Positions 1-9,487 of a stretch of 64,000 bases of DNA are shown in pieces. The notes beneath the pieces were generated by a model, which saw only the letters and a list, made by a program, of their open reading frames with translations, searched no databases and was not told the DNA's origin. Origin of the DNA: Burkholderiaceae bacterium. GTDB taxonomy: Bacteria > Pseudomonadota > Gammaproteobacteria > Burkholderiales > Burkholderiaceae_C. The DNA lies in the NCBI GenBank assembly GCA_913776825.1, contig CAJYPV010000007.1, forward strand, positions 219,301 through 283,300, given 5' to 3'. The translations under genes were made by a program, and so were the position numbers. Within the stretch, counting starts at the first letter, position 1; each line of letters begins with the position of its first letter.

Positions 1-746
1 CCCTCTTCCCATCGGCCCTTGAGGATGCTGATCACGCTCGGCGCATCCCGGAACATCACCGTGCTCATGATGGCCGCGCCAGCGGACGTGCCCGCCACCA
101 CGCCACCGCGGCGATAGACCTCCCAGATCGCTTCCAGCATGGGCGTCGCATGGCCGTCGGGCATGAGCACATCGACGATGCGCTCCTGCGACCCGCCGGT
201 GAAAAAGATGCCCCGGGCATTGCGCACCTTGTTGATGAGCGCGGTGTCCCGCACCACTTTGCCCAGGTCCACCCAGGAGAACTTGGGCGCCACCGGCAGC
301 GCTTCCGCCACCGCGCCGCGCCGCTGGAGCTGGTCCACCACCTGCTTGGCGCTGGCCTCCGGATCTTCGGACGCGGTGCCCAGCACCACGAAACGCGCGC
401 CCTTGCCGCCGGCCAACGCGACGAGTCGATTCCAGACCTCATCGTTGTCCGACTTCAGCGCGCCGCCGATCGCCATCGCATGGCCCTTGATCGGCTCGAT
501 CGGCGCGTCGTTGTCGGAGACCAGGGGTGATGGGGCGCTCGCCGCGGGCGGCTTTGCGCTCGGCGCGACCGGCCCGGAGCGGGCCGCGCTGGCGCTGGCG
601 CTGGCGGCGGGCGGCTTCACCGGCGTGGCCGCGGTCACGTCGGCGCTGATGAGCCCCATCCACAGGCAGACGGCGACGATCAGCCCGCCGGACGCCGCCT
701 TCCTGGAGGATCGTTCATCCGCCAGGCGCATGGTGATCACGCTCAC
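1..746 (-). CDS. Secreted cyanophycinase-like peptidase, family S51 (3' part missing)
   Basis: The reading frame on the minus strand runs off the left edge, so only the first 248 codons are present. After an N-terminal hydrophobic segment (about residues 20-40, signal-peptide-like) and an Ala/Pro-rich linker comes the S51 fold. It shows FFTGGSQERIVDVL, the family's Gly-Gly-x-Gln-x-Arg region, and AGTSAGAAIMS, the nucleophile elbow with Ser221. S51 members include cyanophycinase, which cleaves beta-aspartyl-arginine polymer, and peptidase E. The long N-terminus with a signal resembles extracellular cyanophycinases, but the substrate is an inference. The GTG start at 746 is preceded by GAGG; an in-frame ATG at 731 lacks a ribosome site. 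It is divergent from a TonB-dependent receptor. Confidence 0.85.
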   Translation of the reverse strand, partial: MSVITMRLADERSSRKAASGGLIVAVCLWMGLISADVTAATPVKPPAASASASAARSGPVAPSAKPPAASAPSPLVSDNDAPIEPIKGHAMAIGGALKSDNDEVWNRLVALAGGKGARFVVLGTASEDPEASAKQVVDQLQRRGAVAEALPVAPKFSWVDLGKVVRDTALINKVRNARGIFFTGGSQERIVDVLMPDGHATPMLEAIWEVYRRGGVVAGTSAGAAIMSTVMFRDAPSVISILKGRWEE

Positions 747-1177
747 TCGACACCTCTTCGATTTCATCCGGATCATCCGACCCTCTCAATGAGTAACGAC
801 ATGAACAAGCGACACGGTGGGCAGGACCGCGCCATCGCGCCGACATGCACCAGCATGCGGCATGCCAGCGCACGACGTCCGCCGACGGATCACGGCGACT
901 GGGACGTTTTTCGGCTGGCTGAAGCGCTGGAGGCCCCTGCCCATCGAGCCTGCCGCCTTTGATGCGCGTCGCAGCCGGTCCGACCCGCCGGACAGCGCCG
1001 AGGATCGCCGACGCACCACGATAGCCGGGCGATGCCCTTGCACCATGACAAGGGACATCGGTCTGACACGAATCAGTTGTATGGACACGACTGCGCTCGC
1101 GAACCCTCTAGCGGCGGCAGGACTCTGCTCCCTAGACTGCGGCGATAACAGCATTGGCCAGTTTCGGGAGCCCGCTC
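747..1177. other. Divergent intergenic region
   Basis: This 431-base stretch separates the S51 peptidase (minus) from the TonB-dependent receptor (plus) and must hold both promoters. Short open frames exist on both strands, but their products are Arg/Pro-rich, match no family I recognise and lack ribosome sites. I see no clear operator or terminator. Confidence 0.5.
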
Positions 1178-4072
1178 ATGTCCGCCCTTTCGCGTTCGCG
1201 CCTCACTTGTTTTGCCGCCGACTCCGGTGATCGGCGCGGTCGCGTGCCGTCGTCGGGCCTCGCCCACACCGACCACGCCGGCCACGCCAGCCACACGATG
1301 TCGCCCAGGCCCGTGCGCTTGCATGCGGTGGCGTGGGCCGCGGCCCTGGTGGTCGGGCTGCCGCTGGCGGCCTTCGGTCCGAATGCCCAGGCGCAGCAGA
1401 GCGGCACCGAGGTGCAGAAGCTGGAGAAGGTGGAAGTCACCGGCTCGGCCATCAAGCGGATGGCCGATGAAGGGGCGCTGCCGGTGCAGGTCATCACCCG
1501 CAGCGACATCAAGAAGGCCGGCGTGACCACCGCCGCCGAGCTGATGAGCACGGTCAGCGCGGCCAGCAAAGGGCTGAGCGACGGCGGCAGCATCGGCACT
1601 GGCGGCAAGGAGCAGATGGGCTTCAACTCGGCCAACCTGCGCGGGCTGGGCACCTCGTCCACCCTGGTGCTGCTGAACGGCCGGCGACTGGCCAACTTCG
1701 CCTCGCCCGGCGATGACAACGGCGTCGATCTGAACAACATCCCGGCCGCCGCGATCGAGCGGGTCGAGATCCTGCTGGATGGCGCCTCGGCCATCTACGG
1801 CACCGATGCCATCGGTGGCGTCGTCAACTTCATCACCCGCAAGGACTACCAGGGCGTGGACCTGGAGGTCTACGGCGGCTTCACCGACGAGGGCGGCGCC
1901 AGCAAACGAACCGCCTCGCTGGCGGCCGGACACGGCGACCTGGCCCGCGACGGCTTCAATGTCTTCGGCGTGATGGATGTGCAGTCCACCGGCGCGCTGC
2001 GCACCTCGCAGCGCAAGTTCATCTCCGACCTGCGCATTCCCGAGCGGCTGCCGCATCTGCTGTCCTCGGCCACCTTCCCGGGCAACATCCGGCTCTCGTC
2101 GGATCAGTTCGACTATCTGCAGAGCCAGGGTTTCGCCATCAACGGCAAGCCGATCACCTCCAGCCAGATCAACCTGAGCGCCCCCAACTGCCAGCCGCCG
2201 CACACGCTCTATCTGCCGAACGGCGTCGGCGGCGAGAACGCCTGCACCTACGACTACATGCGGGACCTGGAGCTCTACCCGAAGAGCAACAAGGCCAGCT
2301 TCCTCGGACGCGGCGTGCTCAAGCTGAACGACCAGCATCAGGCCTTCGTCGAAGCGGCCTACACGCGTTCGCGCAGCTGGTACGTCGGCACCAGCAACCG
2401 CGTCGATGCGGAACTGGATGTGTCGCTGATTCCGGCGCTCGCGGCCACCGGCCTGGGCGACGCGCTGCCGGACGATCGCTCCATCACCGTGCGGACCCGC
2501 ATGATCGAAGCGGGCATGCGCGCCAGCCAGCTCACCAGCACCGGCTCGCGGCTCGTCGTCGGCATGAACGGCAGCCTGGCGGGCTGGGAGTACGACTGGG
2601 GCCTCAATCACAGCGTGAACCGGGTGTCCGACCGAGATGCCCGCGGCTATCTGCTCTACGACGAAACGCTGCAGGGCTTCGCGGATGGCGTGCTCAATCC
2701 GTTCGGTCCCAACACGCCGGAAGGCCTGGCGCTGCTGAAGTCGCTCAATGTGAACGAGGAAGTGCGGCGCGCACGCGGCGTGATGGACTCGTTCGACATC
2801 AAGGGCACCCGCAGCCTGATGAAGCTGGGTGGCGGGGACCTGTCGTTGGCGCTGGGCGCGGAACTGCGCAGGGAGAAATCCACCTCGGCGGCCAGCGATC
2901 TGCTGATCTCCGACAACATCGCCGGCGACGACACGCCGGGCGATGCCCAGTTCACCAACAACTCTCGCAACATCTGGGCCGCGTATGGCGAAGTGCTGGC
3001 GCCGCTGTCGCCCGAATGGGAGCTTCAATTCGCGCTGCGTCACGATCACTACCAGCGCATTGGCGCGACCACCAACCCCAAGATCGGCGTGCGCTACATG
3101 CCGTCGAAGTCGTTGACGGTGCGTGCGTCGGCGGGCACCGGCTTCCGGGCGCCGTCGATGAATGATCTCTACCGGCCGACCAAGACCAGCACCACCTCCA
3201 CCCTGCCCGACCCGGTCTGCATGGCCGAGAACAACAACGACCTGGGCTACTGCGCCGACAACTGGGAAACGCGCACCTATTCCAACGCCAATCTCAAGCC
3301 GGAAAAGTCGCGGCAGTTCTCGATCGGCGTGCTGGCCGATCCCTCGCCGTTCTGGAGCGTCGGACTGGACTACTGGAACATCCAGAAGCGCGACCTGATC
3401 AGCACCCTGGGCGATGACGTGATTCTGGGCAACCTGGCCAAGTACGAGCCGCTGGTGCACCGCTACAACGAAGATGAAGGACTCGCGGGTTGCGACTACG
3501 ACCCTGACGATTCCGCCATCTGCTACATCGAGCTGCGCAAGGAAAACCGCGGACGGCAGAAGTCGTCGGGTCTCGACCTGACGCTGCAGCTGCGCTCGGC
3601 GGCCACTTCATGGGGACGCTTCGGCCTGCGGCTGCTCGGCACCTGGGTGCTGTCCTCCAAGAAGCAGACCGGCCAGGGCGATCCATATGTGAGCGACCTG
3701 GGCCACTTCGTCACCGACGGCGTGGTGCAGCGCTGGCGTCACCGCTTGAACCTGGATTGGAGCCAGGGGGCCTGGAGCGTGAACCTGGCCAACAATTTCT
3801 ACAGCGGCTATGAGGATCAGAACTCGGCCATCGACACCACCAGCGGCACGGTGGTGGGTCGCAACCGGGTCAAGCCGTATTCGCTGTGGGATCTGTCGGG
3901 CGGTTGGGAGGCCACATCGGCGCTCACCTTGCGTGCGGGCGTGAAGAACCTGTTCGACACCGCGCCGCCGTTTTCCAACCAAGCCTACTTCTTCATCTCG
4001 GGCTACGACCCGAGCTACACCGATCCGCGCGGCCGCTTCTTCTACATGAGCGCGTCTTATCGCTTCAAGTGA
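1178..4072 (+). CDS. TonB-dependent outer-membrane receptor
   Basis: Outer-membrane active transporter for a large or scarce substrate, energised by TonB-ExbBD. The plug domain begins with LEKVEVTGSAIKR and continues through the AAAIERVEILLDGASAIYGTDAIGGVVN region. A long beta-barrel follows and ends in the aromatic-terminated strand ASYRFK. There is no STN signalling domain, so FecA-type sigma signalling is unlikely. The start is uncertain. ATG 1178 has GGGAG eight bases upstream, but the signal peptide (ending near AFGPNAQA) really begins at Met 1298; the product is 964 or 924 residues. The barrel resembles the large organic-substrate receptors more than siderophore ones. Divergence from a secreted S51 peptidase suggests peptide uptake, which is inference. 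Confidence 0.9.
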   Translation: MSALSRSRLTCFAADSGDRRGRVPSSGLAHTDHAGHASHTMSPRPVRLHAVAWAAALVVGLPLAAFGPNAQAQQSGTEVQKLEKVEVTGSAIKRMADEGALPVQVITRSDIKKAGVTTAAELMSTVSAASKGLSDGGSIGTGGKEQMGFNSANLRGLGTSSTLVLLNGRRLANFASPGDDNGVDLNNIPAAAIERVEILLDGASAIYGTDAIGGVVNFITRKDYQGVDLEVYGGFTDEGGASKRTASLAAGHGDLARDGFNVFGVMDVQSTGALRTSQRKFISDLRIPERLPHLLSSATFPGNIRLSSDQFDYLQSQGFAINGKPITSSQINLSAPNCQPPHTLYLPNGVGGENACTYDYMRDLELYPKSNKASFLGRGVLKLNDQHQAFVEAAYTRSRSWYVGTSNRVDAELDVSLIPALAATGLGDALPDDRSITVRTRMIEAGMRASQLTSTGSRLVVGMNGSLAGWEYDWGLNHSVNRVSDRDARGYLLYDETLQGFADGVLNPFGPNTPEGLALLKSLNVNEEVRRARGVMDSFDIKGTRSLMKLGGGDLSLALGAELRREKSTSAASDLLISDNIAGDDTPGDAQFTNNSRNIWAAYGEVLAPLSPEWELQFALRHDHYQRIGATTNPKIGVRYMPSKSLTVRASAGTGFRAPSMNDLYRPTKTSTTSTLPDPVCMAENNNDLGYCADNWETRTYSNANLKPEKSRQFSIGVLADPSPFWSVGLDYWNIQKRDLISTLGDDVILGNLAKYEPLVHRYNEDEGLAGCDYDPDDSAICYIELRKENRGRQKSSGLDLTLQLRSAATSWGRFGLRLLGTWVLSSKKQTGQGDPYVSDLGHFVTDGVVQRWRHRLNLDWSQGAWSVNLANNFYSGYEDQNSAIDTTSGTVVGRNRVKPYSLWDLSGGWEATSALTLRAGVKNLFDTAPPFSNQAYFFISGYDPSYTDPRGRFFYMSASYRFK

Positions 4073-4085
4073 TCGGTGGCAAGGC

Positions 4086-4119
4086 GGCGCGGCGCGCGTT
4101 CGGCGCCGAGCGCCGCGCC
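4086..4119. other. GC-rich hairpin between convergent genes
   Basis: GGCGCGGCGC (4086-4095) pairs perfectly with GCGCCGCGCC (4110-4119) around a 14-base loop that itself contains GGCGCC. It lies between the convergent receptor and pyrC stops. No T-run follows on either strand, so it is at best an imperfect bidirectional terminator. Confidence 0.35.
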
Positions 4120-4124
4120 GACCG

Positions 4125-5159
4125 TCAGTCCAGCTTCCAGGCCATCGCCTCGCCGCCTCGCAGCGGCTTGAGCTGCGCCGCCTCGCCGAAGGGCACCGCT
4201 TCCGGCAGCGTCCATTCGGTCTTGCGCAGGGTGACGCGCTGGGTGTTGCGCGGCAGGCCGTAGAAATCGGCGCCGTGGAAGCTGGCGAAGGCTTCCAGCT
4301 TGTCCAGCGCGCCAGCGGCCTCGAAGGCCTCTGCATAGAGCTCGATCGCGGAGAGCGCAGTGAAGCAGCCGGCGCCGCACACCGAGTTTTCCTTCATCAC
4401 CGACGCATGCGGCGCGCTGTCCGTGCCGAGGAAGAAGCGCGGATTGCCCGACGTCGCGGCGCGGATCAGCGCCTGGCGGTGTTCCTCGCGCTTGAGCACC
4501 GGCAGGCAGTAGTAGTGCGGACGCAGCCCGCCCGTGAAGATCGCATTGCGGTTGTAGAGCAGATGCTGCGGTGTGACGGTGGCGCCAGTGAAGCGGTCGG
4601 CTTCGGTCACGTACTGCGCGGCTTCCTTGGTGGTGATGTGTTCGAACACCACCTTCAGCTCGGGGAAGTCCTGGCGCAGCGGACGCATGATGCGGTCCAC
4701 GAACACGGCCTCACGGTCGAACACATCCACATCGGCGTCGGTGACTTCACCGTGGACCAGCAGCAGCAGTCCGGCCTTCTGCATCGCTTCGAGCGTGGCG
4801 TAGGTCTTGCGGATGTCGGTCACGCCGGCATCGCTGTTGGTGGTGGCGCCGGCCGGGTACAGCTTGAGCGCCACCACGCCTGCCGCCTGGGCCGCCGCGA
4901 TGTCCTCGGGCGTGGTGCGGTCGGTCAGGTAGAGCGTCATCAGCGGCTGGAAGTCCACGCCTGCCGGCACCGCCGCGAGGATGCGGTCGCGATAGGCGAC
5001 GGCCTGTGCGGCCGTGGTGATCGGCGGCTTCAGATTGGGCATCGCAATGGCACGTCCGAACTGGCGCGCGGTGTAGGGCACGACGCTCTGCAGCGCAGCG
5101 CCATCGCGCAGATGCACATGCCAGTCGTCGGGGCGGATCAGGGTGAGGAGGTCGCTCAT
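4125..5159 (-). CDS. pyrC: Dihydroorotase, homodimeric (class II) type
   Basis: Catalyses reversible cyclisation of N-carbamoyl-aspartate to dihydroorotate, the third step of pyrimidine synthesis, in the cytoplasm. Zinc ligands and catalytic motifs of the PyrC family are present: [10 protein letters not shown] near the N-terminus, the carbamylated-lysine motif [15 protein letters not shown], the EHITT histidine and the catalytic aspartate in LGTDSAPH. The length of 344 residues matches the E. coli enzyme (348). The start is set at [16 protein letters not shown], the usual N-terminus; in-frame ATG 5177 and longer forms lack family similarity. It stands alone, convergent with the receptor gene. 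Confidence 0.95.
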   Translation of the reverse strand: MSDLLTLIRPDDWHVHLRDGAALQSVVPYTARQFGRAIAMPNLKPPITTAAQAVAYRDRILAAVPAGVDFQPLMTLYLTDRTTPEDIAAAQAAGVVALKLYPAGATTNSDAGVTDIRKTYATLEAMQKAGLLLLVHGEVTDADVDVFDREAVFVDRIMRPLRQDFPELKVVFEHITTKEAAQYVTEADRFTGATVTPQHLLYNRNAIFTGGLRPHYYCLPVLKREEHRQALIRAATSGNPRFFLGTDSAPHASVMKENSVCGAGCFTALSAIELYAEAFEAAGALDKLEAFASFHGADFYGLPRNTQRVTLRKTEWTLPEAVPFGEAAQLKPLRGGEAMAWKLD

Positions 5160-5320
5160 GGGGCGGAATTGTCGCATCGGGGCTGTCTGCACGCGCAACC
5201 GTGCGGGCAAGCCGCGCTGCCATTCAACGCTGCGGCGACGCGCTGCATCCAAGGGCGGACAAGCCGCGCTTTCAACAGGCCCGGACAGGCCGCGCGGGCC
5301 AGGAATGCGGGATGGGCCTG

Positions 5321-5959
5321 TCAGCGCTCATCCTCGTCTGGCCGCGCGGATTCCGGCGCCGGCGCGGGGGCTGACCGGGAGCCAGGCTCGGCACCGGGCG
5401 CGGCGACCTTCGCGATCTCGGCGACCTCGTGAGGCGGCGCGCGACGCACCGAAGCGAACTGCGCCAGATTCAGACCGGCGACGCCCAGCACCAGCGCCAA
5501 CATCGTGGCCATCATCCACTGCATCGAGCCCATGCTGTGCTTCAGACCGGCGACCTCGCCTTGCAGGCTCGTCAACCCGCCGCGAAGATCGGCCAATCCA
5601 ATCGCCATGTCGTGCCGGATCGCCGTGCAGGCCTCACGAACTTCGGACCGGGCGGTGACGGAATCGGCCCGCGTCTCCCGCCGCAGGTCGTGCAGATCGC
5701 GCTGAAGGTCGGAGACGTCGCCCTGGATCTCGCTCACAGAACGGCGCAGGTCGGCGACCTCGAACCGGATCTCGCCGACATCGTGGCGCAGGTCGGTCAC
5801 TTGCTGGCGGATGTCGGACACGCTGCCACGCCATCCGCGGACATCCAGCCGCTGCCGTTTGCGCCGGGCGAGCTCGCTGCGACGCTTGCCGTGCCGGCCT
5901 GCGGTGCGGGGGTCTTTGAACTGGAACAGTCCGGGGAAGAGAGGTCGAGGAGCATTCAT
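5321..5959 (-). CDS. Coiled-coil protein with one C-terminal membrane segment
   Basis: Not recognised at family level. The N-terminus is basic and Arg-rich. Residues about 45-125 are a long heptad-repeat coiled coil made of recurring units such as [19 protein letters not shown]. One hydrophobic segment follows ([20 protein letters not shown]) and then an Ala/Pro/Glu-rich tail. The layout resembles DUF1640-like coiled-coil/TM proteins, without enough evidence to assign it. The ATG at 5959 was preferred over a GTG at 5995, though both have weak ribosome sites. It lies upstream of pyrC on the same strand, with a 161-base gap. Confidence 0.6.
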   Translation of the reverse strand: MNAPRPLFPGLFQFKDPRTAGRHGKRRSELARRKRQRLDVRGWRGSVSDIRQQVTDLRHDVGEIRFEVADLRRSVSEIQGDVSDLQRDLHDLRRETRADSVTARSEVREACTAIRHDMAIGLADLRGGLTSLQGEVAGLKHSMGSMQWMMATMLALVLGVAGLNLAQFASVRRAPPHEVAEIAKVAAPGAEPGSRSAPAPAPESARPDEDER

Positions 5960-6074
5960 GGCCCCAATTCTGAAAATCTCCCGACCCCGCGTCACTGACT
6001 CAATTCAGGAGCTTCCGTAACGAGATGTTTGGCCATCAGGCAGACGAACGACCTCGGCGGCGGCAGCGCGTGAT

Positions 6075-6112
6075 CCAAAGCAAACCGGCCCGTCTCTGTC
6101 GAGCGGGCCGGT
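6075..6112 (-). terminator. Rho-independent terminator of the glt operon
   Basis: ACCGGCCCG (6084-6092) and CGGGCCGGT (6104-6112) form a perfect 9-bp stem with an 11-base loop. Read on the minus strand it is followed by TTTGCTTTGG. It sits about 100 bases past the gltL stop. Confidence 0.7.
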
Positions 6113-6213
6113 GGGTGGGCAGACCGATCGGGTGATCGGACCGCCATCGCCGAGGGCGTCGGCGTCCTGTGCGGGCCGCACATCGACGAACCATCGTCGA
6201 CGTGCGCCGGGCC

Positions 6214-6948
6214 TCAGTGCTGCAGGATCTTCGCCAGGAAGTCCTTGGCGCGAGGCGAACGCTCGTCGGGCTTGCCGAAGAAGTCTTCCTTGACGCAATC
6301 CTCGATCACCTTGCCGGCATCCATGAAGATGACGCGATGGCTGACCTTCTTGGCGAAACCCATTTCATGGGTCACGCACATCATGGTCATGCCTTCGTTG
6401 GCCAGTTGCACCATCACGTCCAGCACTTCGCCGACCATTTCCGGGTCCAGCGCCGAGGTGGGTTCGTCGAACAGCATCACGATCGGATCCATCGACAGCG
6501 CGCGTGCAATCGCCACGCGTTGCTGCTGACCGCCGGACAGCTGGCCAGGGAACTTGTCCTTGTGGGCCATCAGGCCCACGCGGTCGAGCATCTTCAGGCC
6601 GCGGGCCTTGGCGTCGTCCAGGCTGCGGCCCAGCACCTTGACCTGCGCGATGGTCAGGTTCTCGGTCACCGACAGATGCGGGAACAGCTCGAAGTGCTGG
6701 AACACCATGCCGACGCGCGAGCGCAGCTTCGGCAGATTGGTCTTGGGATCGGACAGGCTGATGCCGTCCACCACGATGTCGCCCTTCTGGAAAGGCTCCA
6801 GCGCGTTCACCGTCTTGATGAGCGTGGACTTGCCCGAACCCGACGGGCCGCACACCACCACCACTTCACCCTTCTTGATGGTGGTCGAGCAATCGGTCAG
6901 CACCTGGAACGGGCCGTACCACTTGGAGACGTTCTTGATTTCGATCAT
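6214..6948 (-). CDS. gltL: Glutamate/aspartate ABC transporter, ATP-binding subunit
   Basis: Cytoplasmic ATPase that drives amino-acid import with GltJK and the binding protein GltI. It has Walker [10 protein letters not shown], the Q-loop in [10 protein letters not shown], the signature LSGGQQQR, Walker [14 protein letters not shown] and the switch histidine in CVTHEMGFA, all in the polar-amino-acid (PAAT) pattern. The 244-residue length is normal. It is the last gene of the minus-strand operon gltI-gltJ-gltK-gltL, 12 bases after gltK and followed by a terminator. The substrate is assigned from similarity of the whole cluster to E. coli gltIJKL. Confidence 0.93.
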   Translation of the reverse strand: MIEIKNVSKWYGPFQVLTDCSTTIKKGEVVVVCGPSGSGKSTLIKTVNALEPFQKGDIVVDGISLSDPKTNLPKLRSRVGMVFQHFELFPHLSVTENLTIAQVKVLGRSLDDAKARGLKMLDRVGLMAHKDKFPGQLSGGQQQRVAIARALSMDPIVMLFDEPTSALDPEMVGEVLDVMVQLANEGMTMMCVTHEMGFAKKVSHRVIFMDAGKVIEDCVKEDFFGKPDERSPRAKDFLAKILQH

Positions 6949-6960
6949 GGCGAGTGGACC

Positions 6961-7626
6961 TCAGCGAATGATGGCGATCTTCTTCTGCAGCCGACGGACC
7001 AGCATGGACAGGCTGAAGCAGATGACAAAGTAGACGGCGGCGGCGACCAGATAGGTTTCCACCGGACGGTTGAAGTTCTTGCCGGCAACCTCGAAGCCCT
7101 TCAGCAGGTCATAAGCGCCGATCGCATAGACCAGCGAGGTGTCCTGGAACAGCACGATGGTCTGCGTCAACAGCACCGGCAGCATGTTGCGGAAGGCCTG
7201 CGGCAGCACCACCAGCTGCATGGTCTGGCGATAGGTCATGCCCATGGCGTAACCGGCAAACACCTGACCGCGCGACACCGACTGGATGCCGGCGCGCATG
7301 ATCTCGGAGAAGTAGGTCGCCTCGAACAGGATGAAGGTGATGATGGCCGACTTCTCGGCGCCCACGTTCACGCCCAGGTAAGGGATCAGCAGGAAGAACC
7401 ACAGGATCACCATCACCAGCGGGATGGAGCGCAGCGTGTCCACATAGAACGCGGCCGGCCGCTCCAGCCAGGCCCGGCCGGACAGACGCATCAGCGCCAG
7501 CAGCGTGCCCAGCACGATGCCGCCCAGCGTGGCGATCAGAGTGAGCTGCACCGAGAACATCAGTCCCTTCAGGACGAACGACTGCAGCACCTCCCAGGTC
7601 AGGAAGGAAAAGTCCAACTGCGACAT
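6961..7626 (-). CDS. gltK: Glutamate/aspartate ABC transporter permease GltK
   Basis: Inner-membrane permease of the HisMQ type with several hydrophobic helices and the EAA loop (RAGIQSVSRGQVFAGYAMGM), which docks on GltL. The first ATG (7626) overlaps the gltJ stop in a TGATG arrangement, indicating translational coupling; a GTG one codon earlier is also possible. The 221-residue length is typical. It pairs with GltJ as the transmembrane heterodimer. Confidence 0.92.
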   Translation of the reverse strand: MSQLDFSFLTWEVLQSFVLKGLMFSVQLTLIATLGGIVLGTLLALMRLSGRAWLERPAAFYVDTLRSIPLVMVILWFFLLIPYLGVNVGAEKSAIITFILFEATYFSEIMRAGIQSVSRGQVFAGYAMGMTYRQTMQLVVLPQAFRNMLPVLLTQTIVLFQDTSLVYAIGAYDLLKGFEVAGKNFNRPVETYLVAAAVYFVICFSLSMLVRRLQKKIAIIR

Positions 7627-8363
7627 CACTTGGCCCCCAGGATGCCGGGCACCCGTACATACGCCTCGATGAGTTTCGCGACGCGGTTGATCAGGAAGGC
7701 GGAGATGAAATAGAGCAAGGTCACCGGCAGGAAGATCTGCACGAAGCTCGATTGCTCCGAGGCCTGCTGCGCGAACTGGGCCAGTTCAGGAATGCTCACC
7801 GCGAAGGCGACGGCCGAGTTCTTGACGATGTTCATGCTCTCGCTGGTCAGCGGCGGGATGACGATGCGGAAGGCCATCGGCAGCAGCACGAAACGGTAGG
7901 TCTGCGGCAAGGTCAGACCCAGCGCCTGACCCGCGAAGCGCTGGCCCTTGGGCAGCGTCAGGATGCCGGCCTTGACCTGTTCAGCGACCCGCGCCGAGGT
8001 GAACAACCCGATCGCGATCACCACCAGCACTGACGCCGGCACGCTCGCGAACATCGGGAACAGCCGCGGCACCACGTGATACCAGAGGAACAACTGGACG
8101 ATCAGCGGGATGTTGCGGAAGAGCTCGGTGTAGGCCTCCCCCAACCACGCCAGCTTGCGGTTCGGCACCGTTCGAAGAATGCCGATCAGCGAGCCGGCGA
8201 CCATGGCCACCGCCAGGCCCAGGATCGAGATGCCCATGGTCCAGCCCCAGGCATGGACCATGGCATCCAGGTAGGTTTCATAGCCGGCGGCACCGAAGCA
8301 TTTCGGCGCCACTTCTTCCGTCACCATGTCGGTGCAGTAAAGCTGCCAATCCCAACTCGGCAT
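7626..8363 (-). CDS. gltJ: Glutamate/aspartate ABC transporter permease GltJ
   Basis: Inner-membrane permease subunit of 245 residues. It has the extended N-terminus seen in GltJ (MPSWDWQLYCTD...), a periplasmic region with two cysteines, then five or so membrane helices and the EAA loop KAGILTLPKGQRFAGQALGL. GGGAGTG lies just upstream of the ATG. It is separated from gltI by a 109-base spacer with two hairpins, so its expression is probably set below that of the binding protein. Confidence 0.92.
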   Translation of the reverse strand: MPSWDWQLYCTDMVTEEVAPKCFGAAGYETYLDAMVHAWGWTMGISILGLAVAMVAGSLIGILRTVPNRKLAWLGEAYTELFRNIPLIVQLFLWYHVVPRLFPMFASVPASVLVVIAIGLFTSARVAEQVKAGILTLPKGQRFAGQALGLTLPQTYRFVLLPMAFRIVIPPLTSESMNIVKNSAVAFAVSIPELAQFAQQASEQSSFVQIFLPVTLLYFISAFLINRVAKLIEAYVRVPGILGAK

Positions 8364-8380
8364 GGCTCACTCCCATCCAT

Positions 8381-8408
8381 AAAGCAAAGGGCCGCCAGCC
8401 TGCGGCCC
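8381..8408 (-). terminator. Attenuating terminator between gltI and gltJ
   Basis: On the minus strand, GGGCCGC pairs with GCGGCCC (8389-8395 with 8402-8408) and is followed by TTTGCTTTA, the same tail as the operon's final terminator. It lies just upstream of the gltJ ribosome site and is a plausible partial terminator. Confidence 0.55.
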
Positions 8409-8423
8409 ATCGTTGCTGGAAAC

Positions 8424-8454
8424 TCAACGCGGCGCCTCGAGGGCGCCGCGTTGA
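8424..8454 (-). other. 13-bp perfect stem-loop after gltI
   Basis: TCAACGCGGCGCC (8424-8436) and GGCGCCGCGTTGA (8442-8454) form a perfect 13-bp stem with a 5-base loop, 19 bases past the gltI stop. Such structures downstream of binding-protein genes usually protect the upstream mRNA from 3' exonucleases; that role is inferred. Confidence 0.6.
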
Positions 8455-8472
8455 TTCACATCGCCGACGCCA

Positions 8473-9366
8473 TCACTTCTTGGCGTATTCCTCGACCGGC
8501 TTGTCGTTGGGCGTGGCCCAGGCCGCCTTGGTGGCGTCCGACAGCGGCAGGTTGACCTTGGTGTTGGTCGGCGGAATCGGTTGCATGAACCACTTGTCGT
8601 AGAGCTTGGCGATGTCGCCAGACTTCATCATGGCCTTGATGCTGTCGTCGACGGCCTTCTTGAAGGCGGGATCGTCCTTGCGGATCATGATGGCGATCGG
8701 CTCGACCGACAGGGTTTCGCCGACGATCTTGTAGTCCGCCGGAGCGCGCGACTTGGCGATGTTGCCGGCCAGGATCTGACCGTCCATCACGAAGGCATCG
8801 GCACGGCCCGATTCCAGCAGCAGGAAGCTGTCGGCGTGGTCCTTGCCCAGCACTTCCTTGAAGTCCACGCCATTGGCGCGCTCATGCTTGCGCAGCAGCT
8901 GGACCGAGGTGGTGCCAGTGGTGGTAGCGACCGTCTTGCCGTTCAGCTGGCTGATCGAGGTGATGCCCGAGGCGGCCTTCACGGCGATGCGCACTTCCTC
9001 GACGTAGGTGGTGACCGCGAAGGCCACGTCCTTCTGACGGGTCAGGTTGTTGGTGGTGGAGCCGCATTCGATGTCGACCGTGCCGTTCTGCACCAGCGGC
9101 ACGCGGTTCTGCGAAGTCACCGGCTGGTACTTGATGTCCAGCTTGGACAGGCCCAGCTGCTTCTGCACATCGGCCAGGACGCGCTGGCAGATTTCCACGT
9201 GATAGCCGACGTACTTGCCGTCGCCCAGGGTGTAGGACAACGCACCCGAGGACTCCCGCACGCCCATGGTGACGACGCCCGAGTCCTTGATCTTCTTCAG
9301 CGTGTCGGCTTGCGCCACACCGACCAGGGCCGCGCCGAGGGCCACGACCAGCAATGCCTTTTTCAT
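8473..9366 (-). CDS. gltI: Glutamate/aspartate periplasmic binding protein
   Basis: Periplasmic solute-binding protein (SBP family 3) that delivers glutamate/aspartate to GltJK. The signal peptide is MKKALLVVALGAALVGVAQA. The mature part opens with DTLKKIKDSGVVTMGVRESS, which matches GltI (GHRESS), and holds the SBP-3 lobes. The ATG at 9366 has GCAGGAGC five bases upstream; the open frame extends 12 codons further but without a ribosome site. It is the first transporter gene of the operon, downstream of a LysR gene on the same strand. Confidence 0.94.
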   Translation of the reverse strand: MKKALLVVALGAALVGVAQADTLKKIKDSGVVTMGVRESSGALSYTLGDGKYVGYHVEICQRVLADVQKQLGLSKLDIKYQPVTSQNRVPLVQNGTVDIECGSTTNNLTRQKDVAFAVTTYVEEVRIAVKAASGITSISQLNGKTVATTTGTTSVQLLRKHERANGVDFKEVLGKDHADSFLLLESGRADAFVMDGQILAGNIAKSRAPADYKIVGETLSVEPIAIMIRKDDPAFKKAVDDSIKAMMKSGDIAKLYDKWFMQPIPPTNTKVNLPLSDATKAAWATPNDKPVEEYAKK

Positions 9367-9487
9367 AAGTGCTCCTGCAAGTTCGGAATCAGTTTTTTTC
9401 AACGGCGAAGCAGACCACGGGTCGCCCGTTCACCGGGTAGGGAGTATTACGCATCTGCAACACATGCGTCGACGCGGCATGCAGGTT

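Noticed and set aside
139..792. Plus-strand open frame at the left edge
   Set aside because: Antisense to the S51 peptidase, whose minus-strand frame has GGSQERI and GTSAGA motifs.
1073..3460. 795-codon minus-strand open frame under the TonB receptor
   Set aside because: Antisense shadow of a clear beta-barrel receptor; no domain or ribosome site.
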